Shown one piece after another: positions 1-7,016 of a stretch of DNA of 8,738 nucleotides; the stretch's first letter is position 1; every line of letters starts with the position of its first letter. Below the pieces are notes generated by a model. That model worked only from the letters and a program-made list of their open reading frames with translations, was not told the DNA's origin and ran no database searches. A program made the position numbers and the translations under genes. This stretch comes from Bacteroidales bacterium UBA4866 (GTDB lineage: Bacteria > Bacteroidota > Bacteroidia > Bacteroidales > P3), in assembly GCA_002399565.1 (NCBI GenBank), contig DHDW01000021.1, forward strand, positions 5,509-14,246, given 5' to 3'.

Positions 1-1
1 T

Positions 2-751
2 TCAAATATTCTTTCCATTTCAAAAAAAGGAACTTCCTTAGGAAGATTGATTACTGCAGAAGCAATATCTCAAGGAAAAGTTTTGTTAGCAGGAGCCTCC
101 AACACAATTTGGCTAAAAGAAACAATTAAAGAACTGCATAACTATAAAGCTGATGTAGTTTTGGTTGATGGAGCACTCTCAAGAAAGAGTTTCGGCTCTC
201 CTTCAATAACTGATGCAATGATTTTATCAACTGGTGCTGCCCTTTCAATAAATCTCAACACCTTAGTTCAAAAAACTAATTTTGTTTATAGGATGACTCA
301 GTTAGAATCTATTGAGAAATCTTTAACTAAAAAGATCCAAGATATTGACTCAGGAATATATGCAATTGATTTAAATGGAAAGATAGTTGACTTGGATATT
401 CCTTCAATATTAATGATTGAACAATTTAAGGATAGAATATTCAATTATGGCAAAAGGATATTTGTTTCTGGTATAATTACTGATAAACTAATTGATTTCT
501 TAAAAGTCCAAAAAAATATCAATGATATTGAAATAATTGTTAAGGATTTCACAAGAATATTTTGTAAACCAGAAAACATTGACTCTTATTTCAAAAAAGG
601 AGGAAAACTTAAAGTTGTTCAACCAACAAATATAATTGCAATAACTGTTAACCCTACTTCTCCAAGTGGATATAATCTCAATTCAAAAACTCTAATTGAT
701 GAACTAAAAAAACATATCCCCATGCCAATCTATAACATTAAAGAAATTTAG
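2..751 (+). CDS. kamB: Lysine 5,6-aminomutase reactivase subunit KamB (5'-truncated by window edge)
   Basis: The frame is open without a stop from position 2, reading SNILSISKKGTSLGRLITAEA, so the TTG at 47 is an internal leucine codon and the true start lies upstream of the window. About 249 residues are visible. The segment VVLVDGALSRKSFGSPSITD followed by AMILSTGAALS is the part I recognise as characteristic of KamB, the poorly characterised partner encoded beside KamC in lysine fermentation clusters. By family knowledge the KamB/KamC pair is thought to restore activity to the adenosylcobalamin-dependent lysine 5,6-aminomutase (KamDE) after its cofactor is damaged, in the cytoplasm. kamC starts 4 nt after the stop, so the two are co-transcribed and probably translationally coupled. 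I see no classical Walker A in the visible part, but the N-terminus is missing. The identification rests on recalled sequence similarity plus the MutS-like neighbour; the biochemical role is inferred. Confidence 0.75.
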   Translation, partial: SNILSISKKGTSLGRLITAEAISQGKVLLAGASNTIWLKETIKELHNYKADVVLVDGALSRKSFGSPSITDAMILSTGAALSINLNTLVQKTNFVYRMTQLESIEKSLTKKIQDIDSGIYAIDLNGKIVDLDIPSILMIEQFKDRIFNYGKRIFVSGIITDKLIDFLKVQKNINDIEIIVKDFTRIFCKPENIDSYFKKGGKLKVVQPTNIIAITVNPTSPSGYNLNSKTLIDELKKHIPMPIYNIKEI

Positions 752-755
752 CCTT

Positions 756-2165
756 ATGACATTAAAGCAAGCTATTGAAAAGCATAATGGATTAAAATTT
801 ATTGTTGAGCAGTTTAATATCTACTCATCCATTGGACGTAAAGCTCTTTTAAGCACAAGTTATATAAAAGACAAAACTCTTCTTAGCTCCAAACATTTAA
901 TTATTGAAGGTTGTCAAAACTATATTTCAGAACCAATAAATATTAAAACCTTAAGCAAGGTTCGCAAGATATTAAGTTATTTGAATGATATTAGTGGAAC
1001 ATTGAATCTTCTTAAACAAAATCAAATACTTGATGATGTTTCTCTTTTTGAGATTAAACAATTTGCTATAGCATGTTCAAAAATAAAATCACTAATTTTT
1101 GACATATCTAACTATTTACCAAAATCTAATAAAGAAGATTTAACTATTCCTGATTTAAATAATGTTATTAAGATTTTAGACCCAGAAGGATTACTACTTA
1201 GTCAATTCTATATTTATAATGCTTATTCAAAAGAGCTGACAGAAAAAAGAAAACTTTGGGAAATTGCCAAGAAAGAAAACAATGAAGAAAAAGCTTTCAG
1301 CCTTTATTTAGAGACTCAAGAATTAGAAGATAAAATAAGAGAAAGACTTTCAAACGAGCTTAAAGAATATGTTGATAGCTTGAAAACAGCAATTAAGGTT
1401 GTTGGAGATATAGATATATACTTTGCTATGGCAGAATATTTTCAAAAGAACAATTATATTAAACCTGTTTTCTCAACAACCAATAAAATATCCTATAAAC
1501 AACTTACCTATCCCCCACTTATTGATCGATTAGAAAAAGAAAACAAACACTATCAACCAATTGATATCACTCTTACAAATAAGCCCTGTCTTGTTACTGG
1601 AGCAAATATGGCTGGAAAGACAATACTATTAAAATCTCTTTGGCTTTGTCAATATCTAATTCAATTTGGATTCTTTATTCCTGCACAAAAAGCTCAGGTA
1701 ATTCTGGTTGAAGATATTCTTACTTCAATTGGAGATCATCAAAACGAACACGAAGGACTCTCCTCCTATGCTTCTGAAATTATTCTTTTAAATGAAATAA
1801 TTCAGAAAGTGAAACAAGGCAAAGAATACTTGGTTTTGGTTGATGAATTGGCAAGAACAACCAATCCTACTGAAGGAGTCGCTCTTGTGGATAGTTTTCT
1901 AAACATTATGTCAAATAAGAGCTCTTATTCCATAACCACAACACATTATAGCGGAATTAAAACAGAATGCTATAGATTAAGAGTAAAAGGTTTTATTCCA
2001 AACAAAACACAAACAAAACTCTCATTAAAAGATATTCCAAATCAAATTGATTATTCATTAATTGAAGATAAAGAACAGAAAGTGCCTAATGAAGCATTAA
2101 ACTTAGCCTCATTATTGGGTATTGATGAAGAATTTATTGAAAAAGCAAGGGAACTTATAAAATAA
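756..2165 (+). CDS. kamC: MutS-like ATPase KamC, lysine 5,6-aminomutase reactivase ATPase
   Basis: A 469-residue protein with a C-terminal MutS-type ABC ATPase domain and no mismatch-recognition domain. Visible motifs are Walker A TGANMAGKT (281-289), a MutS-style signature loop EGLSSYASEI (333-342), Walker B LVLVDELARTT (about 359-369, acidic pair D363/E364) and the switch histidine in TTTHYSG (H397). Residues 1-230 are helical and charged, resembling the MutS core/lever region. At 469 residues it is about half the length of mismatch-repair MutS and lacks its N-terminal FxE DNA-reading module, so a repair role is unlikely. Its position 4 nt after kamB supports KamC, the ATPase thought to drive exchange of damaged B12 cofactor on lysine 5,6-aminomutase. 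The ATG at 756 is the first start in frame after the kamB stop. The next genes on this strand are not kamD/kamE; the operon seems to end here. Family assignment is secure, the specific role is inferred from pairing. Confidence 0.82.
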   Translation: MTLKQAIEKHNGLKFIVEQFNIYSSIGRKALLSTSYIKDKTLLSSKHLIIEGCQNYISEPINIKTLSKVRKILSYLNDISGTLNLLKQNQILDDVSLFEIKQFAIACSKIKSLIFDISNYLPKSNKEDLTIPDLNNVIKILDPEGLLLSQFYIYNAYSKELTEKRKLWEIAKKENNEEKAFSLYLETQELEDKIRERLSNELKEYVDSLKTAIKVVGDIDIYFAMAEYFQKNNYIKPVFSTTNKISYKQLTYPPLIDRLEKENKHYQPIDITLTNKPCLVTGANMAGKTILLKSLWLCQYLIQFGFFIPAQKAQVILVEDILTSIGDHQNEHEGLSSYASEIILLNEIIQKVKQGKEYLVLVDELARTTNPTEGVALVDSFLNIMSNKSSYSITTTHYSGIKTECYRLRVKGFIPNKTQTKLSLKDIPNQIDYSLIEDKEQKVPNEALNLASLLGIDEEFIEKARELIK

Positions 2166-2241
2166 AAAGAAAGAGTATTTAATCTCATTGCTTGCTATCA
2201 CACAATTTCAGAATGGTTTGTGCTATGTTAAATACTCTTTC
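2159..2241 (-). terminator. 14-bp stem with U-run, oriented for the minus strand
   Basis: Perfect 14-bp inverted arms at 2169-2182 and 2228-2241 enclose 45 nt. The minus-strand copy is followed by five T, one A and four T. On the plus strand the stem is followed by CTAAAGC, so it would be a poor terminator for kamC, although it may still stabilise the kamBC mRNA 3' end. The large enclosed segment is unusual for a simple terminator and is why it is also called as an RNA. Confidence 0.5.
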
Positions 2242-2243
2242 CT
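2160..2243 (-). ncRNA. Candidate small RNA, about 84 nt, with own promoter and terminator
   Basis: Read on the minus strand, a promoter at 2278-2248 would start a transcript at about 2243-2240. The RNA opens with GAAAGAGTATTTAA (2241-2228) and closes with its perfect 14-nt complement TTAAATACTCTTTC (2182-2169), followed at once by TTTTTATTTTA (2168-2158), a U-run typical of intrinsic termination. The 44-nt interior can form a second helix, GCACAA with TTGTGT, around a 12-nt loop, leaving an A/G-rich single strand. No open frame is visible inside. The promoter, self-complementary ends and U-tail all agree on the minus strand, whereas the plus-strand version of the stem has no U-tail. I do not recognise it as SRP RNA, 6S RNA, tmRNA or a riboswitch. 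It could instead be only a terminator whose promoter match is coincidental. Its 3' end overlaps the kamC stop codon. Confidence 0.45.
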
Positions 2244-2247
2244 AAAG

Positions 2248-2278
2248 CAAATATACAATATATAAAAAGTTTTGTCAA
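2248..2278 (-). promoter_or_regulatory. Minus-strand promoter for the candidate small RNA
   Basis: On the minus strand TTGACA (2278-2273) is followed by a 17-nt spacer and TATATT (2255-2250), close to an ideal sigma-70 layout. The same bases also fit the Bacteroidetes form, TTG, 20 nt, then TATATTTG (2255-2248) matching TAnnTTTG. It points away from the lipoprotein gene and toward the kamC 3' end, so it cannot serve any annotated protein gene in the window. Confidence 0.5.
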
Positions 2279-2289
2279 GTCTTTTTATA
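2261..2289. repeat. 9-bp inverted repeat spanning the small-RNA promoter
   Basis: TATAAAAAG (2261-2269) and CTTTTTATA (2281-2289) are perfect arms around an 11-nt centre that contains the -35 hexamer of the minus-strand promoter. It may be an operator-like site or simply an A/T-rich coincidence. Neither strand shows the U-tail expected of a terminator directly after the stem. Confidence 0.3.
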
Positions 2290-2384
2290 AAAAAAATGTA
2301 TCCGACACTCTCAGATGCTTTGTAATTTCAATAAACTAAATTAGAATAATTAATGTCTTTTTATCCTTTTTCGATAAAATTGAC

Positions 2385-2419
2385 TTGATTTTGTAGAAGC
2401 ATCCTTTTACAAAAATCAA
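2385..2419. repeat. Imperfect hairpin, A/T-rich
   Basis: TTGATTTTGTA (2385-2395) pairs with TACAAAAATCAA (2408-2419) with one bulged base and a 12-nt loop. On the plus strand a run TTGTTTTTC follows about 7 nt later, so it could be a weak terminator for readthrough from kamC. The stem has few G-C pairs and the call is tentative. Confidence 0.25.
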
Positions 2420-2499
2420 ACAACTTGTTTTTCTATCTAAACCAAGAGCTTAACTCCTAAATCGAAGATTAGAAATAATTAAATAAGACTTCAATCTCA

Positions 2500-2583
2500 A
2501 AACAATGCCATTGTTTACTCAAAACAATGCCATTGTATGACAAAAACAATGCGGTTGTTTTGACAAAACAATGGCATTGTTTT
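2500..2583. repeat. Four tandem short palindromes at exact 22-bp period
   Basis: Four copies of a quasi-palindrome with core ACAATGCCATTGT are centred at 2508, 2530, 2552 and 2574, exactly 22 bp apart. Unit 1 (2500-2516) has 8-bp arms. Unit 2 (2524-2536) has 6-bp arms. Unit 3 keeps only the outer AAAACAA/TTGTTTT arms around TGCGG. Unit 4 (2565-2583) has perfect 9-bp arms around a central G. Between units 3 and 4 a second perfect palindrome, TTGTTTTG-a-CAAAACAA, is centred at 2563, so half-sites alternate about every 11 bp. Spacing of two helical turns suggests a protein-binding array or a cluster of small hairpins at the end of convergent transcripts. The function is unknown. Confidence 0.8.
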
Positions 2584-2612
2584 TAGTTCTAAAAGAAGTT
2601 TAGTTAGATTGA

Positions 2613-2639
2613 AAGCTTATAAAATTATTTTAAAAGCTT
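2613..2639. repeat. AT-rich palindrome downstream of the lipoprotein gene
   Basis: Arms 2613-2625 and 2627-2639 (ends AAGCTT/AAGCTT) are complementary over 13 bp with one mismatch and a single central base. It lies 46 nt beyond the stop of the minus-strand lipoprotein gene and may help end that transcript, but no U-run follows on that strand. Confidence 0.3.
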
Positions 2640-2685
2640 ATTTACTGACTTTTATCTTTGATTAAATTGCAGGGAAATCTATTTC

Positions 2686-3117
2686 CTAATCGTCATAACG
2701 AAGAAAATCTCCATTTAAATTAAAAACTATTTCAATTGAATTATCCAATTTAACTTCATAATCTCTTTTATCTTTATTTATATCAACAACTTTTGTGTTT
2801 TGATGGTTCTTTGTGATAAAATTATTTATTGAAGCATTAAGTATACTTTTTGGAACACCAGTTTTTATTTCAATATCTTCCCAATCTCCTTTTTTATTAA
2901 ATTCTATTTTAGATCCTTCTGTAAAATATACTACATATTCTTTATCGAAAAGTTCATTATCTTTAACAATTTGGAGAATATTCATATTTGAGAAGTTACT
3001 TTTTATAAATGATTGTGCTTTGGAAGGAAGTTTATCAAATGTGATTACCTTATTTTCTTGACTTTGGCATGAAGTTAGTGCAAACATCATTACCAACATT
3101 AAAATCATCTTTTTCAT
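2686..3117 (-). CDS. PepSY-like lipoprotein (PF11396-type, two tandem repeats)
   Basis: A 143-residue exported lipoprotein. The N-terminus MKKMILMLVMMFALTSC is a type II signal peptide with lipobox LTSC and lipidated Cys17. The mature part has two similar halves of about 55 residues, LPSKAQSFIKSNF to GDWEDIEIK and VPKSILNASINNF to NGDFLRYDD. Each is an amphipathic helix followed by strands ending in a KKGDW/NGDFL turn, the pattern of the PepSY-like (formerly DUF2874) family common in Bacteroidetes. The protein should sit in the periplasm anchored to a membrane; the residues after Cys (QSQEN) carry only one acidic residue, so a surface-export signal is not evident. It lies 88 nt downstream of the sensor kinase gene on the same strand and has its own promoter-like site, suggesting a target or periplasmic feedback partner of that pair. 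Family fairly sure, ligand and function unknown. Confidence 0.8.
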   Translation of the reverse strand: MKKMILMLVMMFALTSCQSQENKVITFDKLPSKAQSFIKSNFSNMNILQIVKDNELFDKEYVVYFTEGSKIEFNKKGDWEDIEIKTGVPKSILNASINNFITKNHQNTKVVDINKDKRDYEVKLDNSIEIVFNLNGDFLRYDD

Positions 3118-3162
3118 TTTCTTTCAGTTTTTTGTTATTTGAATCTTTAATTATTTATGATG

Positions 3163-3197
3163 CAAAACTAAAACTCAAATCTGAAAAGAAACTGAAA
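3163..3197 (-). promoter_or_regulatory. Promoter of the PepSY-like lipoprotein with direct repeat in place of -33
   Basis: The minus strand carries TAGTTTTG (3170-3163), a full match to the Bacteroidetes -7 element, giving a leader of roughly 40 nt before the ATG at 3117. No TTTG appears at the right distance upstream. Instead two copies of TTTCAG (3197-3192 and 3186-3181) lie 11 bp apart, the layout of tandem OmpR/PhoB-type regulator sites. This suggests activator-dependent transcription, possibly by the adjacent regulator; that link is inference. Confidence 0.45.
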
Positions 3198-3205
3198 TAA
3201 ATGAA

Positions 3206-4492
3206 TTAATAATTAAAAAAACACAAGCAGAAATTATGTAGATTGTTTTTCCAATAATAATCAAGTTTAATGTTATTATTATTGCAAATGCTTTTAACTA
3301 ATGATAATCCTAAGCCAATTGATGAATTTGAAGAACTTTCCTTAAAGAAACGTTGAAATATTTTTTCTGTATCCAATTCATTAGACTTAGACGTATTAGA
3401 AAAAACAATCTTATTAGAATAAATCTTTATAGAAATTTCTCCATTTTCTATATTGTGAATAAAAGCATTCTTGATTAGATTATTTATCAAAACTTCGCAT
3501 AGAGTCTTATTAATATTCACATTTAAATCACTCTCAACTTCAAGACTTACCTTTATATTCTTATACTCATAGATTTCTTTAAAGACTTCCATTGAATTAT
3601 TTACTATTGATGCTAATGAAAGGTTTTCTTTTTCCAGAAATTGATTATTTTCAATCTTTGTAAGAAGTAATAAAGTCTTATTCAAACGAGTTAAATGTTC
3701 TAAAGTAGAAATAGTTTTCACAATTTCTTCTGCCAACTCTTCACTAATATCTTGATTAAGGATATTTTCTAATCTATTAATTGAAATAGCCAAAGGAGTT
3801 TGAATTTCATGAGAAGCATTTCCTATAAAATTCTTTTGTTCTTCAAATGCTTTTTCAACTCTTTGTGTACTTTGATTTGTTGCAATGTAAAGCTCTTGAA
3901 ACTCTTTGATAGATGACATCTGAGGTAGTGGTTGATTCTTTTTACCTAAATTATAATTCTTTTGCCAGTTTAAAAGCAAATACAAAGGTTTCATACTCTT
4001 CTTATAGATCCAAACATATACAATTATGATAGTTAGAAGAAGAATCAATGCAAGAGTAAATAACCACCAAGCAATTGTTTCAATTAAATCTTTCTTTTCA
4101 ATACTTGAAGTAAATATTTCTATTTTATATGCTCTATTTCCTTCATCAATAAAATATTGAGTTAGAGCTCTTGCTGGTTCTGTCTCCATTTTATCATAAA
4201 GATAAATCATAGTATCTCTATAATATGATTTTTGATTTGAAAGAGCAGTATTTATATCAACTGGAGTAATAAAGAAAACATTATTGGAATTGGTTTGAGT
4301 TTCAATAATTTCTTTTCCCTGCTTCTTTTGAGAAATTAAATAATCGCAGTACAGGTCTAATGAGTCATCAATTTCATCATTAACCTCATTAATAATTGCA
4401 AAGAAAACTAATGAAGCCCAAACAGACAAAATAATAGTAATTGTAATTGTAGTTCTTAGAATTATTGATGTTAAAAGATTTCTATTTTTCAT
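3206..4492 (-). CDS. Membrane sensor histidine kinase of a two-component system
   Basis: A 428-residue kinase. It has a first membrane segment (about 9-33), a periplasmic domain of about 105 residues with no family I recognise, and a second membrane segment (139-163). A short linker leads to the HisKA helix with H-box NFIGNASHEIQTPLA (phospho-acceptor His228), and then an HATPase domain. The N-box is LINNLIKNAFIHN (Asn342), the F-box EKIFQRFF (377-383) and the G2 box SIGLGLSLVK (391-400). The usual DxGxG G1 box is replaced by FSNTSKSNELD (364-374). I recall similar degenerate NTG-like versions in Bacteroidetes kinases, so it need not be inactive. The ATG at 4492 overlaps the regulator stop by 11 nt, indicating translational coupling. 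Autophosphorylation in response to an envelope signal is expected from the family; the stimulus is unknown. Confidence 0.9.
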   Translation of the reverse strand: MKNRNLLTSIILRTTITITIILSVWASLVFFAIINEVNDEIDDSLDLYCDYLISQKKQGKEIIETQTNSNNVFFITPVDINTALSNQKSYYRDTMIYLYDKMETEPARALTQYFIDEGNRAYKIEIFTSSIEKKDLIETIAWWLFTLALILLLTIIIVYVWIYKKSMKPLYLLLNWQKNYNLGKKNQPLPQMSSIKEFQELYIATNQSTQRVEKAFEEQKNFIGNASHEIQTPLAISINRLENILNQDISEELAEEIVKTISTLEHLTRLNKTLLLLTKIENNQFLEKENLSLASIVNNSMEVFKEIYEYKNIKVSLEVESDLNVNINKTLCEVLINNLIKNAFIHNIENGEISIKIYSNKIVFSNTSKSNELDTEKIFQRFFKESSSNSSIGLGLSLVKSICNNNNIKLDYYWKNNLHNFCLCFFNY

Positions 4493-5177
4493 CTATATCT
4501 TCATTAAATATTAGTTTATAACCAAAACCATATATTGATTTTATCTCAACCTTTGAACCAGCATCCTTTAGTTTCTTTCTAATGTTTTTGATTTGAGCAT
4601 AAATAAAATCATAGTTATCAACTTGATCAATATAATCGCCCCAAACACCTTCAGCAAGAGTTGTTTTGTCAATCAAACGATTTGCTCTATTAATAAAATA
4701 GAAAAGTATATCATATTCTTTCCTACTTAAAATTAATTCTTTGTCTTCAACAAAAACTTTAAAGCTTGAATTATTTACTTTTAAATCTCCAAAACTAAAA
4801 AACACTTCACCATCCCCCATTTTTCTTCTTACAACACTCTTAATTCGAGCAATTAGTTCAGCAAAATGAAATGGTTTGGGAAGATAATCATCAGCCCCAA
4901 GCTCTAAACCTTCAATTTTATCCTCTAATGAATCTTTAGCAGAAATTATAATCACACCCTCACTTTTATGAATCTCTTTAAGGCATCTGAGTATGGATAA
5001 TCCATCTCCATCAGGAAGCATAATATCTAAAAGGATACAATCATATTCATACAATTCAATCTTTTCAATTGCCTCTTTGTAGTTTGATGCCATCTCAACA
5101 AGAATCTTTTCTTTTTCTAATTCCAATTTAGAGATTTCTCTCAAATCCTCATTATCTTCAATAATTAGAACCTTCAT
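4482..5177 (-). CDS. OmpR/PhoB-family response regulator
   Basis: A 231-residue two-domain regulator. The receiver domain (1-118) has the acidic pair E7/D8, phospho-acceptor D51 in LLDIMLPDGDG, the switch residue S79 in IIISAKD and K101 in DDYLPKPF. The C-terminal winged-helix domain (about 129-224) has the LSRKEYDILFYF recognition scaffold and ends in YGFGYKL, typical of OmpR/PhoB DNA-binding domains. The start is placed at the ATG at 5177 because MKVLIIEDNEDL is the usual receiver beginning; a TTG seven codons earlier would add an unneeded tail. The kinase gene overlaps its 3' end by 11 nt, so the two form one operon driven from the -7 element at 5229-5236. It lies 136 nt downstream of pyrG in the same direction, without a clear terminator between them. 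Targets are unknown; the neighbouring lipoprotein gene is the obvious candidate. Confidence 0.93.
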   Translation of the reverse strand: MKVLIIEDNEDLREISKLELEKEKILVEMASNYKEAIEKIELYEYDCILLDIMLPDGDGLSILRCLKEIHKSEGVIIISAKDSLEDKIEGLELGADDYLPKPFHFAELIARIKSVVRRKMGDGEVFFSFGDLKVNNSSFKVFVEDKELILSRKEYDILFYFINRANRLIDKTTLAEGVWGDYIDQVDNYDFIYAQIKNIRKKLKDAGSKVEIKSIYGFGYKLIFNEDIDEK

Positions 5178-5228
5178 AACAAAATAATAACTCAATAAAT
5201 TTTAATACTAACTACAATCATATAATTG

Positions 5229-5236
5229 CAAAATTA
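5229..5236 (-). promoter_or_regulatory. Bacteroidetes -7 element upstream of the regulator-kinase operon
   Basis: The minus strand reads TAATTTTG (5236-5229), matching TAnnTTTG, and would give a leader of about 47 nt before the ATG at 5177. The -33 region is poor. No hairpin with U-run separates pyrG from this site, so part of the transcription may be readthrough. Confidence 0.45.
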
Positions 5237-5257
5237 GTAAAATAAAATTAACTTAGA

Positions 5258-5284
5258 TATTCAATTATGAATTCTATTCAATTA
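5258..5284. repeat. 10-bp direct repeat upstream of the regulator operon
   Basis: TATTCAATTA occurs at 5258-5267 and 5275-5284, 17 bp apart, about 22-48 bp upstream of the -7 element. It could be an autoregulatory site, but the sequence is A/T-rich and chance is a fair explanation. Confidence 0.2.
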
Positions 5285-5313
5285 GTAAAAAGAAAAGAAG
5301 TTAGTCTTATTAC

Positions 5314-6942
<1,629 letters not shown>

Positions 6943-6961
6943 TTATCATCAAATTAAGATG

Positions 6962-6969
6962 CAAATATA
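6962..6969 (-). promoter_or_regulatory. pyrG promoter -7 element
   Basis: The minus strand reads TATATTTG (6969-6962), a full TAnnTTTG match, followed by CATC. Transcription would start about 33 nt before the pyrG ATG. It shares the 92-nt gap 6925-7016 with the divergent flippase promoter. I see no pyrimidine-responsive leader or attenuator hairpin in the short leader. Confidence 0.5.
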
Positions 6970-7003
6970 ATTCTTTTTTGCGTTGCATTAAGCATATTTA
7001 TAT

Positions 7004-7011
7004 TAATTTTG
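7004..7011 (+). promoter_or_regulatory. Flippase promoter -7 element, nearly abutting the ATG
   Basis: TAATTTTG at 7004-7011 matches TAnnTTTG and is followed by CAGCA and the ATG at 7017. A candidate upstream TTG (6983-6985) lies 18 bp before it. With initiation 4-7 nt past the element, the mRNA would begin at or next to the start codon. Confidence 0.5.
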
Positions 7012-7016
7012 CAGCA

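Larger units (their letters stand above)
2166..2685. other. 520-nt intergenic region between convergent genes
   Basis: This gap separates the kamC stop from the stop of the lipoprotein gene on the opposite strand. From left to right it holds a predicted minus-strand small RNA and its promoter (2160-2278), a hairpin over that promoter (2261-2289), a stretch from 2290 to 2384 in which I can assign nothing, a weak hairpin (2385-2419), a further unassigned AT-rich stretch to 2499, a four-unit 22-bp palindrome array (2500-2583) and an AT-rich palindrome (2613-2639). No open frame here looks like a protein gene; the longest ATG-started frames I noticed are only a few codons, for example the one at 2296. 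Confidence 0.8.

Noticed and set aside
47..49. TTG as start codon of the first gene
   Set aside because: The frame stays open to the window edge with plausible protein sequence, so this is an internal leucine codon of a truncated gene.
756..2165. DNA mismatch repair protein MutS
   Set aside because: It has the ATPase domain only, no mismatch-binding domain, half the length, and is coupled to kamB.
2169..2241. Miniature transposable element with 14-bp terminal inverted repeats
   Set aside because: At 73 bp it is very short, and no target-site duplication flanks the arms; the promoter and U-run fit an RNA better.
2294..2312. ATGTATCCGACACTCTCAG as an insertion-sequence end
   Set aside because: It looks slightly unlike its AT-rich surroundings, but no matching inverted copy, transposase remnant or target duplication is visible.
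2500..2583. CRISPR array
   Set aside because: The 22-bp units are contiguous palindromes with only short flanking bases between them and no unique spacers; no cas genes are present.
2653..2660. TATCTTTG on the plus strand as a promoter
   Set aside because: It matches TAnnTTTG but has no upstream element and points antisense into the lipoprotein gene with no gene to serve.
2813..3061. Open frame on the plus strand inside the lipoprotein gene
   Set aside because: It lies antisense to a well-supported lipoprotein and has no family resemblance or promoter.
5178..5195. N-terminal extension of the response regulator from a TTG
   Set aside because: MKVLIIEDNEDL is the standard receiver start; the six residues before it are not typical.
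5285..5313. Terminator after pyrG
   Set aside because: There is a pyrimidine-rich run on the minus strand but no stable stem before it.
6978..7016. N-terminal extension of the flippase from a TTG
   Set aside because: The 13 extra residues are encoded across the -7 element and do not resemble the family; MDIKEKTINGV is the normal start.
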